Assembly (NCBI GenBank): GCA_949317995.1
Contig: OX439045.1
Coordinates: 40,505,693 to 40,569,692, forward strand
DNA length: 64,000 bases
Source: Acholoe squamosa
Lineage: Eukaryota; Annelida; Polychaeta; Phyllodocida; Polynoidae
Direction of reading: 5' to 3'
Part shown: positions 37,561 through 50,785 of the stretch, in pieces
Numbering within the stretch: the stretch's first letter is position 1
Layout of the letters: the number at the start of each line of letters is the position of its first letter
Translations under genes and position numbers: made by a program
Notes under the pieces: generated by a model
What the model was told of the DNA's origin: nothing
What the model saw: only the letters and a program-made list of their open reading frames with translations
Databases searched by the model: none

Positions 37561-37838
37561 GGGAGTGGTCATTATTTATCAACAGGGGGGGGAGGGTGGG
37601 TTTGAGGGGCGTAAATTTTTCAGACCCCTCCCGAGGGGGGGGGCTAATAAAATTCACGCTCTTTTTTTAGCAAAACCAGTCAGCGCGCTACTATAGATCA
37701 AAAGAGGGCGCGAAAACTCTCTGCGGGGGGGGGGCGCAAAAAAATTTTGACTGACGTGGAGGGGGGGGGCGTAAAAAATTTCAGCGTGTCCGCGTGAAAA
37801 CCCACCACCCCCCCTGTTGATAAATAATGACCACTCCC
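37561..37838. mobile_element. MITE with TTA target duplication, copy 3 (variant subfamily)
   Basis: Inverted ends gggagtggtcattatttatc and gataaataatgaccactccc are flanked by TTA at 37558-37560 and 37839-37841. Same architecture as 3430-3746 with a different subfamily end sequence. Confidence 0.88.
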
Positions 37839-37841
37839 TTA

Positions 37842-38224
37842 TGCTCGGGGGGGGGGGGCACAGGGATGTGGTGGGACCATCCTGTCACACACACACTTCT
37901 CACAAATCTTCCATTTAGGTTTCTGATGATCTCTTCTGAATGTAATTCAAATTCAGATGAGTTCTGGCATGTTTCCTGCCCCTGAACCCCCTTGTAGGCC
38001 GGGCACCCTGAGAACCGCGGCGGCATCAATATTCGTCTCAAGAAGTGACCCTTTTGCGACAGCGCGTAATCACCAACGCAGTAACCACTAATGTGTATAA
38101 AAAGTCCTCAAAAATATATCTATTTCAGAAACGTGCGGACACAGGATAAATATTGTCGGCATTCCGTTAGAACATTTGAGTCATTCAAATTGTGAGCGTT
38201 AAAAAAGTGCTGGCCAAATACAAC
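37842..38224. other. Gene-free stretch
   Basis: Follows the MITE; short G-run then unique sequence. No exon supported. Confidence 0.4.
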
Positions 38225-38410
38225 CTAGCTTTTCCCGCCATTCCCTCAAGCGAACCCCATTAACTGCGGGACAGTTTCAACTTCAGTGCAGAGCAGAGCG
38301 GGAACTTCCGCTTTTCTCAAACACGTTCAAGAGCTTCAACAGGTTCAACGCATTGTCGGAAAAAGACGTGCAAACGTACACATATACTGTCGTCGTCATA
38401 CATCAGCTAG
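38225..38410 (+). promoter_or_regulatory. Putative promoter and noncoding first exon with E2F-like sites
   Basis: ttttcccgcc (38230-38239) is a full match to the E2F consensus, and gcgggaa (38299-38305) is a second, opposed site. The segment ends at ctag|gtatgt (38410/38411), a good donor. The next plus-strand acceptor on the path to the coding exons is at 42451. I infer that this is the start of the 42.5-48.7 kb gene and that it is cell-cycle regulated. Transcript evidence would be needed to be sure. Confidence 0.4.
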
Positions 38411-38906
38411 GTATGTGATTTAGGTTCCTCTGTAATCTCCTATTCATAAAGAAATGCCTGGTTATGTACTTTTTGCACGAGGTGCCCCTCCGCCTAACGT
38501 ATGCCTTCGCTCACCCAAGGCTCACCCTTCCCTGGGCCGTATGCGGTATGGCGTATCTAGTTGTTTATCTGGGAATTGCACCCTGCCCGTCGCCTTAGTC
38601 CATCTCCTGAACCTTAACAGATATGCGAAAAGTGGAGATGATTCTGATTATCTTTTGGGAACGTAATTCTTTCCTCTCTGCTGGTACGGCTGCTGCATGT
38701 CCATAAACTGCCAATAATAGAGCGATAATAGAGTATTTATACATTACCCCTATTCACGGACAAAAAAGAATTAATCAGCTTTGATATGGCTTAGTAAAAA
38801 TAGTTCACCGAAGGAAGGGGGAGGCCGCGAAACCATAAACCGTCACTTAAAAAAAATCTGCAGTGAATGAATGGAGGGTAGCTTTGAAGTCTAAACTCTC
38901 ATTTCT

Positions 38907-41900
38907 CAGGGCTCGACAAATCAGTTTGGAGACCCTGTGCCCACTGGGCACAAAGGTAAAAAAAAGTTGTGCCCAGCAGGCAAGTTCTGTGCCCGGCACC
39001 TTTGCTTTCTATGTATACACAAAATTACATATTTAGATAAATGAACACACATAGTTTTAAGGTAAAAAAAACAATTTTATTTCATCACATCTTTGGTGAA
39101 ACAACTTCATTTAACATTTTAGAAACCACTATTCTCAGCAGCATAGCATTGTGCTCTTGCAGACTTTATTACTTTGATGGCAAATTGTGACCAGTGACAT
39201 GACGATGCCCAGGAGTGTTTATTAGCCACATATCAATGACTCTGTCTGGGTTGAATTCCTCAAGTGGAGGCCCATCTATGATGATGGTCAGCTGCTCATC
39301 TAAAGCTTTCTGTGAGAGGGAGTTTCGAAGAGCAGTTTTCACCCTGTTCATAGCTGAAAAGCCCCTCTCACACTCAGCTGTACTTGGACTGAGCACAAAC
39401 AGTAACTGCAGGAGGGTTACAATGTGCTCCAACCGAGCAGGTGGGTCTTGCAGCAAACCTGAGTACACATCCATCATAGACGAATCCCTGATGTGAATAG
39501 AAAATATATATCATGTATTTGATGCCTGAAATAAATTTATCTAGATTTTTTCTCCAAAATTTGATGCATAGAGAAAAATATTGAATGAATGGATGTTGTT
39601 CGTCCATTGACTACTTCTTTCATTTAGTGTGATAATTTTAAGGATCTTTCATGAAATATCTAATATTTAGCATACCTGAGTTTCATAATCTGGTTCTTCA
39701 GTGCTGCCCACTCAGTCATTATTTCATTTGCTTCTTCTTCACCACGAAGGACTGGACTGAAGTGATGGAGTAGCCCTTTGATGTCACTGTTTCCAAATGT
39801 GGCAAGCTCATCTGGGGGTAGGTTGAAGGGCCACTGCTTGAAGTTGAAGATATTGAAATGTGCAAGAGGTGGTTTCAGGAAGGTGTTGAATCGTGTCTGC
39901 ACATAGGTTGCTACATCTGAAATGACTTTCTGTAGATCCTTGTCATCAGCAAATGAAACCATTCTCTTTCCAGTGAGGTGAACTCCTGATTCTCCAAATG
40001 TACCATCGTCCTTTTGAGAATCATAGAAGAGAGTCATGTTTCTTCCAGGCACTGTTTTCATTGCTTCTAGATTGAGTGTGAGGTCTTCAATGATGCCTGA
40101 AACTTCCACAAGCAAGAGGTTGTATCTTTGAAAGAGCCTTGATGATTTGCGGACAAGTTCAAGAACATCAAGCAAGAGATGGAGGAATTTCACAAACTTG
40201 TATGATGAAACAGTATTCTTGAGTTTCTTTGATTTGCCACTTTCATCAGCATTCCTGTTCTTTGCAGCTGCATGTTCTAGATGAGTGATGGTAGCCCCGA
40301 GATTTCTCTGAATGGCAGTTAGAGCCCTGGTCTTACTGGCAACCCAGCGCACACTTTTTATTGCACCATATTGGAGAAGATCTTGGTCAAGAACAGATGC
40401 AATTTCCTGTAGTTCCCGTCTTCGCTTTGGAGAGTAGTGATAAAAGTTATAAAGTTTCTTCACGGTAGTTTCAAAGGTCTGCAAGTAGTCTATAGACTTG
40501 ATGGCATCAAGCACACCCAACTCAAGTTTGTGTGCCACACAGTGTATCGAAATCAGCCAAGGCAGGTTATCCTGGAGCTTCTTAGCAACACCACTTTTAT
40601 GGCCCATCATCACAGATGCTCCATCAAAGTTACAGCCAATCAATGTTGTAGGATCTTGAGATGTAACATCAAGTTTCAGGGCAGACAAGCCTGTTTGTAT
40701 CCCCTCTAGGACACCATCACTTGTAGCATTATTTAGACTGACAATGGAGGCAAGGCGTGTTACAGGTTTCCCATGGTCAACAAAACGAACATACACCAAC
40801 TCTTGTTCTATAATTGTTGCATCTGTAGAACCATCTGCAAGCACAGTATAGAAACGTGCCTCGTTAACTTTTTTGGTTGTCTCATCTTTGATTGATTTAG
40901 CAATGTATGATGTGAATTCGGCTGCCTTCTTGTCTGTACTGTAGTTCTCACCAAGATCTAATTTGTTCTTTGATTGAATTGCACACAACAAGGGAAAATC
41001 AGTGTATGGTCGACTATGCTTAGCTAAGCCATAGGCAGTGTTAAAGAAAGATCTAAGGCGATCTCTCTGCTGTCCATGAAGGGCCAATATACCACGACCT
41101 ATGGACGTTTTTGTGCAATCATACTGGCCTGTTTCCTTTTGTTTCTCAAGTATCTCAGCTGACACAGCATCCAGGTGTTCCTTCTTCTTTTCATGTCTTA
41201 CTAATGTCTCTCTCCTAAAAAAATCACTTCCACTGATAAATGGGTTATTATTAGAATGTGATATACATGGCCGACAGTACATCAAATCCTTTTCCTGATC
41301 AAAGAAAAGCCATGAGAAATCCTTGAGCCAGGCCTGCTGAAATCTACGTTCACGCCTGGTTGCTTCATAATTCTTGCTATCAAACTTGCTCTTCTTTTTA
41401 TTTTGTTGACTGTGAGGCTCTCCGGATGACCTCTTGGTGGCACTATTCATCTGTGAATAGAAAAGAAACTATCTAAAAATTTCATTAACAAACCTATATA
41501 ACCTGCCCCCCCCCCAAAAAAAAAAAAAAAATAATAAAAATTCAAGTTACCTGGGGCTACCTAGTAGTACAGGGCATACCATACACAATTTCGGGGCAGT
41601 ATTATGTGCTTGTCTTTTAATTATATTTTGCAGGTCACGTAACTTCAAGCATACAATCTTTTTGGCCCATATCTCTGCCTAGCCTTTTCTTGAAACATAT
41701 TAAGAGCTATGCCCTATATCATTATTTTCCCTTTTCACTGCTTATGGATTCAATCACTGTCGTTCTCCTATGAATGATGATAAATATAGGATTGAAAATC
41801 AAACTCACCAACAGCCACTTTTCCATTTTGAACACAGGATTTAGAAAGACGTTTGCACTTGTGAATTAGTCACAGAACCATATGAGGGGATAATCTCTGA

Positions 41901-42422
41901 AAAATATATAGGCCTACAATTAACTAGAGATTATTTCGCAAATTCATTGCTGAACTCGATAATAATTATCCTTGATGTCAGATGCTTTCACAAATCACAA
42001 ATCAATTCAATGATAAACTTACCTAATCATAGAGGATATTTATCTTAGCAGACAGGCACAAAGACACATGTTTTGGCGGAAATGAGTACCTGTAAAAGTT
42101 GCAACCCTTTGCACATCGTGAGCACTCCTTACAACTTCATTATATTGACACTAGGTGGAAGCATTGAAGTGCTAATTGTGTCAATGCCAGTGCAGAACCG
42201 ATTGGAAAGTTTTATTTAATAAATGGGGACGATAATGGGCCCAAAAGCACTTGGGTATTGTGCAGAAGTGTCATGGATTAAGCATAAAAACCAAACCAAG
42301 TCAATAAACAAAAGTTAGTACCTTTTGGACAGCTGTGCCCATTGGGCACAGTTTGAAATTTTTTTTGTGCCCAGTGAATTTTTTTTGAGTCACGGGCATT
42401 GGGCACAGGGATTTGTCGAGCC
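38907..42422 (-). mobile_element. hAT-superfamily DNA transposon (~3.5 kb), nearly complete
   Basis: The left end cagggctcgacaaatc and right end gatttgtcgagcc are inverted. Inside both ends lie palindromic gtgcccactgggcac-type motifs (38936-38952; 42334-42350) plus half copies, likely transposase binding sites. The transposase is encoded between them. The outermost right bases (expected ctg) are not intact, and no perfect 8-bp target duplication is visible. The element sits in what I infer to be intron 1 of the plus-strand 38.2-48.7 kb gene. Confidence 0.8.
39169..41450 (-). CDS. hAT transposase, TTF-zinc-finger/DUF4371 type (2 exons, 697 aa)
   Basis: Coding exons on the minus strand are 41450-39676 and 39487-39169; the intron of 188 bp is GT-AG and the join is in frame (AG|G, Arg). 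The protein has a Lys-rich N-terminus, then a TTF-type zinc finger with YCRPC and RHEKKKEH (residues about 60-95). A DUF4371/RNase H-like region follows, with LADGSTD and CNFDGASVM acidic residues. The C-terminal hAT dimerisation domain has LSPSTAECERGFS followed by NRVKTALRNSLS. It is uninterrupted, so the copy is recent or under selection. An acceptor ttcacag abuts the ATG, implying a noncoding 5' exon. It resembles the ZMYM/ZNF862-like group of hAT-derived proteins, but the surrounding terminal repeats favour a mobile element over a domesticated gene. Confidence 0.9.
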
Positions 42423-42549
42423 AATAAATTTATAATTTCTGTACTTTCCAGCTTTTTACTGTATCCAGAGGTCTCTAGAGCTACTGTGGTAGCGACATCT
42501 TTGGATAAAATACCAGTAATTGGAAGACTTCTCTGCCAACTTCAAATTC

Positions 42550-45500
42550 ATGGTAAAGCATTAATCTACTGTACAGCTCGGTTTTTACTAGGTTTTTTTT
42601 CGAATGTAATGTTGCAGATGGAGGCTCTAGCCAAGACCGTTCTGTTCGAAAGGCCACCGAATTGCAGGCCGTCTTGCACAGAAGCAGTAATGTTGCGGAG
42701 CATTGGTGTACAGGTGTCTACCATGAGGAGAAGGGCGAGGCCTGCTGTAGTCACAACCGACGATGTGAGTTTTACTTTATGGAAATCCTGTATAAGCAAA
42801 TAATGCCTTTGTTTTTCAATTTTTATTTAAAACAACATTAATCCTCCGTTCCTTAACCTGTTTTTTTTTTATTCACCACAGAATAAATGCTCTTTCAAAC
42901 CCAATATTAAATAAGTCAAAAAAATAAATTTCAATGTGGCCTATGCCGAATACAGGCAGGACCACACTAGCATGAAAAAGGCTAGTAATTTCAATCAATT
43001 CGCCATGAGTATCTGCTCATATATCAGTACAATTACTTGTTTCTTATGACTACAACATCTCCTACTATACCTTCATTGGTTTGCAACCACGTTAGGTAGA
43101 ATGTAAAGAATTTCTAGTAGACTATTTTGGGAATATTATACATTAATTCCCCAATTATTCCATATGTGTCTAAACCCGTCACATGTAATTATCACATTAG
43201 GGTGGAGCCCATAATAGATTTTTTGTATTGTTTTTCCAACAGCGGGACCTGACCGGACCGGCTTTGTGGTCGCAAACATACAGAGCTAAAATGATAGCCG
43301 AAAAAGGAGATGAATGGCGTGATGACCAGCGTGATAAACGCCAGGAGCGCCGAAGAAAGCAAAGGCAGCGAGAAGCCGCAGTAAGTTTTACCCAAATTTA
43401 TACTTGAATAAAACAAGTTTCAAGACAGATGGAAAAATGTATATATAGGTGGCAGATTTACCTATTGAATTTGTAGAGTCTTTAAAGGATGAGATGTAGG
43501 GGTCTTGCAGGAAAAGGTGTTTCAGTACCAACTATTGTAAATTTTGAATAATTGTCTGTATTCTACAGAGTCGGTTGGTTCGCAGCCATAACATACTTTT
43601 AGCCTTCAATATGATATATGATGTTGATCCATGTATCAACTTTTCCGCCTGTTTTGGCAATGCGGTGCAAATAGCGCAGACTTGGTGGGAGTTATGCAAA
43701 TAGTGGCATGGTGGTGCGAATAACATGGGTCAGTAGCATTTGGTCATCCAAGCAGAGATCTTGTGCAAGTACAGGACTATAACACTACTTAACACCTGCT
43801 TTCAGTTGGTACATGTTTGTGTATGGGAGTGCTGATGTCAGACCACAAACTAGACTTGCTCAAGGCTATTGATTTTAATTCTGGAGAAACAATGTTATGG
43901 AAAAGACTATCAGAGCTTTGGGACAGCAGATAGTCTAGCTAATGTAATGTACTGTAACTAACTAATGCAATGTAATGGAAAAGACTATCAAGTATAAAGG
44001 GGCCAGAGCTTAGGGACAGCAGAGACTCTAACTGCAATTACCTTAAATTCTTAATTCTGACAAAATATTTATGTTGTATTTCTTATTCAGTTTGGCGCAA
44101 TGCACATTGCTTCCCCATACTTTATTTCTTAATTCAATGAAGATTATTTTTTGTAACCATGGAAAACGGGGGTTAAAAGTCTCTTAATATTACTCTTATT
44201 TTGCAGGCAAAAAAGCAATTAGATGGGAGTGGAGAGCAAGCTGCCGAATCAGGCAACCGTGAAGGATATGGGCATCATCCCACTCCCAAATCTGACGCCA
44301 CTAAGAAAAGAAATACGGTACAAAAAAGGACAAATGTGCCACAAACCCAAACCTATGGGAAATCCCACAGTGACAGCCAGGGAGGAAAAGATCAGAGCCC
44401 TAGTTCCTCCTGTACTGAAACTCAACCAAATCTAACAAAGCATGTTGTTGCGCACACCCTCACTAACAATAACTCATTGGAGGCACTGCTTATCGAGCCC
44501 CACAACAGCGGCCAGGAAATTACCATGGACACGACAGACTGCAGGGAGGAGCCAGTATATACCTCCAATCTCCGAGGTGGTAACAGAGCCGACTCAAATG
44601 AAGGAAGTTCATGGGCCAGCGTCTCCATGCAAGAAACACAAGTAAAAGCTGGCACCTTCAGCGATCTAATGGAAGGACCTTTTAATGCCTGTGGCAACAC
44701 TTGCACAGGAAAAAACCCAGAATTCCAAGTGAACCTCATGGATGGTCCTATGGTTAAACAGAAGAGTGATGCTGATATGCCTAACTTCGATCTCCCAGGA
44801 GGTTTCATAAGAGAAACCACCGAGTTCATCACTCCCGTAGGAGTTGACAACCAGACCTACTGCAAAGCTGCAGAAGAACCAGGTACGCACCAGGAGAATC
44901 AAACTAGCAGAGAGAAAACAACAGGACTCCAAAGGAACCAGAACAGTCTTGCCCATACGGTTGACCAGTTCAGTGACGCTTATTTTCTTAACCACAACAC
45001 TCACGCTCATATCGTTAAGCAGAACAGTAATGGTCAAATTGTTAATCAGAACAGTCGACCCCTATCGCTTAACCTCCATCTCCCAGGTGGTTTCATAAGA
45101 GAAACTAACGACTTCATGACTGTATTAGGAGATGACTCACCTAATACACTATGCAAGGAGACCTACTGCAATGCAGGAGAAGAAGAACCGGGTACACAGC
45201 AAGGCAATTCTAACTGTCCAAAATACCCCGAAATACCAACCACCAAAGAATCCCCTATTCCAAGTCATACTACGCCTTTCCTTCCAGGCGGTCTCATCAC
45301 AGAAGTAATCGAGTTCAGCAATTTTGTGACTGTCCTCAATGGCACCACACAGTCCAACAGCACAAATATGGACATCCATCAGAATATTTCCACACCAAGC
45401 GACAACGCCCGCAACCATACCTTGGCAAGCAACCCAACACTGGGGCAATCAATTCAGCACTCCCCAAAATCCAACATGAATCCACAGGAGGAATGTGTTC

Positions 45501-48500
45501 AACCTGCTATTGGTGGGCAACTCACACATATGCGAGTAGTCACAATGAACAGTTCCAACGAGTGCATTCAAACCAGAGGATATATGCCAGTGACTCCAGG
45601 GGTGGTTTCAGTTATTGAAAAGGACTCTGCACAGAAGGACTTCCGGGTTATCCTTTCTGACAAGGCGCATAAGAGTACGGTGAATGTGGAAGAACCCTCC
45701 CCACCCAAGCCGTGGTTAACTGAGGTCCAAACCAACTGGGTCCCAATCCCAAGGTCGAACTTAGTGGAATATCCTTCCTCAGATGATGACAGTGAGAACC
45801 CTAGTTCCACACAACAGACTCACGCTGTCATCATTGAGTGCGCCAACCTGCAGACAAATGATGTATTGAATCAAACTCCTGTTAATGTAGTTGAGGAACA
45901 TAAATCCCCAGAGTCAGAGGTCCGACCACTAGTTTCTCCTACTGTAAAGGAAGTTCACAGGACCAGAATGCAAACGAGAGGGCAGGTGAGAACCTCTTGA
46001 GGATTAAAGGGAAACAGTGATATAATCTACTGCTATTATAATACTCCTTAGTGAATAACAGGCAGATGCACGAAATAAGAAAATATCATGGAAACACAAA
46101 TTGTTTTTTAGTTGGTCTTTACTTCACAAAAATGCTCTTATTTGGAGCTTTATTTATGAACTCTAAATAATGCTCCTAAATATTATCTTCCAGCGCCGGA
46201 TGGTGCATGAAATATCAGAATGTTCGGAGACGGAAGACCTGCCTATAAGAAAAAACTCTCTCAGAAAGAAACGATTGGTAAGTTCACGCAAATAAGGAAA
46301 AAAATCAGATAAGGTAGATTAACTCTATGTAAGATTTATAACAACTCTGCTCTCAGAATGGTATGAAAGAGGCCAACAGCTCACAGTCCTCATACCTGAT
46401 GAGAGACAAAACTGGTATTTTTAAACATAGAATATTTATGTCATAATAGGTTGTACATTATGGTATTTTTTTATAGTTAATGTAGTTTTGTTGTTGCTGG
46501 CGGGTGAACTATTGTGTCTTTGGTTCAATCAACAGGGACGCATAGAAGAGAGCGACAGCGAGACTGAGAAAGCTCCGACGCCAAAGAAAAGGAGGCAGGT
46601 GAGTGGTAAGGAGGGCTGTTTGGGGCAAAAAAAAAAAAATCCCAGTGAAAGGTTGTGCTTGATGTGGAACTTTTTGGCAGGCCTATTATCCCCTTATAGT
46701 GCTTACCCTGCACCCTACCCTCATATCTATTATTAATGCTGTGTCAGTTTAGATCAGATTTTCCGTATTTCAGGTAATTCTTGTTTGGCAGTATAGTTTG
46801 CACAGAGTTTCATAATGCTTACATGGCTACAGAAAATGATTAACCTGTCTAATATTATCTAGTTTTAACTTTGTGTGCTGGTGGACAAGGTCAACAGTAC
46901 AAAACATAAATGTTGATTACGTCAATCACTGAATAATTGAACAAATACAAGAAACCATTCCTGTGTCTGCATAAAGACTTAAAGACTATTCTCATTCCTC
47001 CCTTACAGCAAAGAGGACAGGCTTTAACTCACACTCGAAAGTCACCAAGGAAGCCAACCGCACCATCATGCACAGTTTGTCCACATCACAACCAGTCGCC
47101 GGTAAGATCACCAGTAAGAGTAGGGAGGAGGCCCTCACACAGAACTCCTTGTAAGACGGCACTCAGGAATAACAGAATAACTACTGCTCAAAAATCAGTG
47201 AGGAGGGTGAGTGCAATTAATTTCTCCAATTCACTGTCATCGGGAAATACACCTGTATTACAAATATACTAAAAACCATGGAAATGTGCTTTCTGGCTGA
47301 ATATGTTTACTTCACTAAACTCTGGTATATTCGTAGAAAAACCTAACAATTTACATAGAATTTTTCTGTTCCCTTTTTGAGAAATTTGTGACAATTTTTT
47401 TAAATCATTTAGCATCAATTATATCTTATATTTTTTGGAGCAAAATGAGAAGACATTCGAAGTTCTAATTTTTCAATTTGTAACAATTTCAGCCAGTCAA
47501 GGGAAGACTGTCTTTCTCTCCTCTGAAATGCAAAGCTGCTAAAGTTCCTCTTCGGCCGGCCACAACTGAGGTAAGTCCTAGAGGAATGCATTTGGTTCTT
47601 ATGACATTTAATGCGTTGAACTTCTCTGTTATCTTTGTCCAACTACGGACAGCCAAACTCCGAATTCTACCAAGATAAAGCGCATAGTCCTAAATAATGA
47701 TTGCATTGTATATTAAAATTTTTAGTTCATTTTACAGAAAAGTCAGTTCAAGACACCAGGGGGACGGGCGAAAACGACCACTACTGAACGCGAGTCAAGC
47801 CCTCGCCGTGATTCCATTGAAAGCTATAGCAGCTGTGGCAGCAACAGAACGCTCGAGTCAAGTGGCCCGGAATCCAGCGACAACAGCAGACGATCATCTG
47901 ATTTTGATGAATTGTCAACAACTGACAGTGATGCTAGCCGCCGGGACAGCAGTGGGAGTGAAGGGTGTGGCAGGACCTGGTCAGTTCCCCCGAAAGGGAA
48001 ATCCCCCGCGAAAAGAAATGCGCCGAGGAAAGTTTCCACGAACATGGTAGGAAAATATGAACCTATTCTACTAATACAGTACCGCATTGCTATGAAATCT
48101 GCTTTGTTGTGATTTCTTTCACCACTTTGCCTAGTTGTGTAAATGAGTTAGAATTGCCATATGAAATGTATTTCTTTCCGAAATTGAATGAAAAAGTGCT
48201 ATATTTGAGGTTGATTACTTATTCGCTATGTACGGCCCCATGGGGTCTACACGTGTAAGATTAGTACATTTCTATAGTAAAAATACCCCTCGTATAAGAC
48301 GCACCCCAAACTTAAGGGAATCCTATAAGACCCAGTAGGCATTTGTTTGGCATAGAGGATGCGTCTCATACGCGAGAGATTACGGTACTTAGACATTATT
48401 ATATCACACAAAACCAGACAAGGTTTATAGTTTAAATTTTTATTTATGGAGAAAAATGTATTATACAGTTGGTAGTATGATGTTATGTTCAATCTCCAAT

Positions 48501-48720
48501 ATCAAGTTGATCGACTTTTCGGTTAATTAATCAACCTTCTTCAGAAGTGCTCAGACGCTGCTGTCTAAAGTGTACTAACTGGTCAGACCCTGTCTAAAGT
48601 ATACTTAGTACAATTTTTTATATGACAGTAGTTTGTAACGCCTTCTTACAGAGAATCAGACTAAGAAGTGGGTGCTGCGAAAAGGACCAAGGACCTCGCA
48701 AGAGGATGTCAGTGAAATAA
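42550..48720 (+). CDS. Unrecognised ~955-aa basic, Ser-rich, probably nuclear protein (10 coding exons)
   Basis: Exons: 42452-42552 (ends with ATG), 42618-42764, 43243-43380, 44207-45985, 46194-46277, 46536-46598, 47009-47206, 47493-47570, 47738-48046 and 48652-48720 (stop). Every intron is GT-AG and phase 0. I do not recognise the family. Residues 51-96 form a very basic charged helix rich in ER, KR and QR. The large exon (97-689) is low-complexity Thr/Asn/Gln-rich but has three copies of an LPGGFIRETxxF-like motif at about 292, 388 and 455. Residues 690-955 are basic, with KKRRQ-type nuclear signals and at least six S-P-x-K/R sites (for example SPRK, SPVR, SPLK, SPAK), followed by a Ser/Asp-rich acidic patch. 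Together with upstream E2F-like sites this suggests a CDK-phosphorylated nuclear protein, which is inference. The start at 42550 gives Met-Met after splicing; the second ATG at 42618 is equally possible. Confidence 0.75.
48282..48385. mobile_element. CCGTAATC-type MITE, internally deleted copy
   Basis: cctcgtataagacgcacccc on the left and gagagattacggta on the right mirror the 28478-28768 ends, leaving only about 105 bp. It lies in the last intron of the 42.5-48.7 kb gene. Confidence 0.75.
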
Positions 48721-50445
48721 GAGGTGTGTTTATTGTTATTTCTGACGATTGTATCTGACTCTGTTAAGTCAGTAAAATAATAGTGTAGTTGGCCGCTTGC
48801 AATGCTTCTGGGATTCCGGAATCAATTAAATTTGTATTCATGTCTCATAATACATATTTTAATGAAGCCGAAGTATTTCTATTTTGCCTGTATATCGCAA
48901 TCTTACAATTCTTACCAGGGCTTACAATGTGGCTCATCTTTATTCCAAGTTAGGTGGCGGTAGACGGTGTGGAAGACTACCTAGTACAGAATTGTGGAAA
49001 AGGAGCCAAGGCCACCTTATCATCTTACCAGAACACCAGTCTAACACCAGTCTAACAGGAATTTTGTAACTTCATGGAGATGATTTATAGTTTAACTAAG
49101 GACAATGACTCACAGCAGCATTTGCTGTAGAACATAACGTTGTGATTCTCCTTGCCGTTTGGAGATGTTTCTAATATTGATCTTTTTAGTAAGTAATTCA
49201 CCGGAAGCCAACTACCAATAATGAAGAACAGCAGTGTAACAAAAAGTATTTTAATTTTGCACGGTTCGTATATGTTTTGTTTGCTGTACAACATATGTGG
49301 TTATTGTGATAAGTTAAGTGTCATGTCATAATATTCGGTTTTACCCTGCCTGGAAAATAAGGCCGGGCTGCATAAGACAGTACAAGATGTGTAATTGGTC
49401 TGTAGTGTTCTCTTTTGTTATAATTTTTCATGCTCTATTCATTGGAAGTATTTTTTAGCTCTAAAAAACTTAGAAATAACCTAAGCAGGCAGGGCTGCAT
49501 AAACAGCACACAACATGTAGCTGTTTTTTTGGTTGGTGTTCTGTTTTGATTCTTTATACTCTACCCTTAAATGGAATTGAGATCTTTATACTCTACCTTT
49601 AAATGGAAGTGAGAAATATTTATCATTGACCTTGGAAGTCGGAGGAAATATTGGGTTTTAAATTAGGTTTAGGATTTATTTTGTCAGGCATACCTTATGA
49701 CAGTACAATATGTGTTGATTGTTCTTAATATCATTATCTTTGTGTTTATTGGGAGAAGTTCATAACTGTAATAGAGAATGATTAATGATATCAAAATCAA
49801 GGGCCAAAGGAGCGGGACGATGGCTTTTGTAGGAGGAAGTGAAAGAAGTGTATGCTTTCATCTATGTGGTGTATTCAGTTCATTTCCCAATAGATCACTG
49901 CGACCGGGGTTCAACTGTAATACGATTTTTAACATTGAAACAATGGTGAGATTGGATTTGTATATCTCCCAAAATTTCCCCAAATATTTACCTCGAAACA
50001 GTGTAACCAAAAATTTAAAAAATGCATATGGGAGGTATATACCTATATAATGCGCGGCTGATATGCACTTTTCAGCATGGGAAGTGCCAGAATCGTGGTA
50101 TAAAACTGTAAAGCCTCAAACACATTTCACTGATTTAAAACTTGGTTAAAGATGAAACACCAAACTAACTATTAAATCCCAGCTCATTGTAACGGTTCAG
50201 TAAAAATGGTTGTATAACTAACCCTATTTATGTCGATGCCTTGAAAAATTCATTTTTTTGTAAAGTAAAATATCATGTACAAAAGCATCCTGTTTCAATT
50301 TCTTTTCCGTCCATGTGTATATGCAATATTTTAGTTCTGTTACCTCTACATGCACAATTCAAAAATGAGGCTTCACTATTACCTTTCACTCGTAATGACA
50401 TTCATGATGTATCATTTTTTGTCAAATAAACCATTACAAACTCAA
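48721..50445 (+). other. Probable 3' UTR, ending near an AATAAA at 50425
   Basis: No further exon is visible after the stop at 48720. caaataaaccattac at about 50423 is a candidate polyadenylation signal. An open frame at 49778-50050 lacks family resemblance and was not called. Confidence 0.35.
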
Positions 50446-50785
50446 ACTCAAATTGTCGTTCTCTTGTCATATGAGGTGTATTAGGTGGCTCATCTTTATT
50501 CTATCTTTCTATTCCTCTTGTCCATAATACCATAGTAAAATTTCAGTCAATTGCTAGCTATACACAGTTTTCATCGTGGCTTGTCCGGAAAAAATACACA
50601 AAACTGGTACATATGAACATCCTTCAACTCTTGTAGTCTCCCATTCAGTTTAACAGTAGATAACAACTCCTACTAGGAGCGAAAATCAAAAGAGTCCACT
50701 TCTTGATCTATACTGACTAGGTCATATATGTCATCCCATTCTCCACTGACGTAGGGATGTCATTATACACAAAGCAATAGTCAAT

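Noticed and set aside
44422..45037. Minus-strand open frames of 120-140 codons
   Set aside because: They are antisense shadows of the large plus-strand coding exon (44207-45985).
42550..48720. Shugoshin/sororin-type cohesin protector
   Set aside because: Considered because of the basic, Ser-rich tail and SP sites, but neither the shugoshin C-terminal box and N-terminal coiled coil nor the sororin C-terminal motif is visible.
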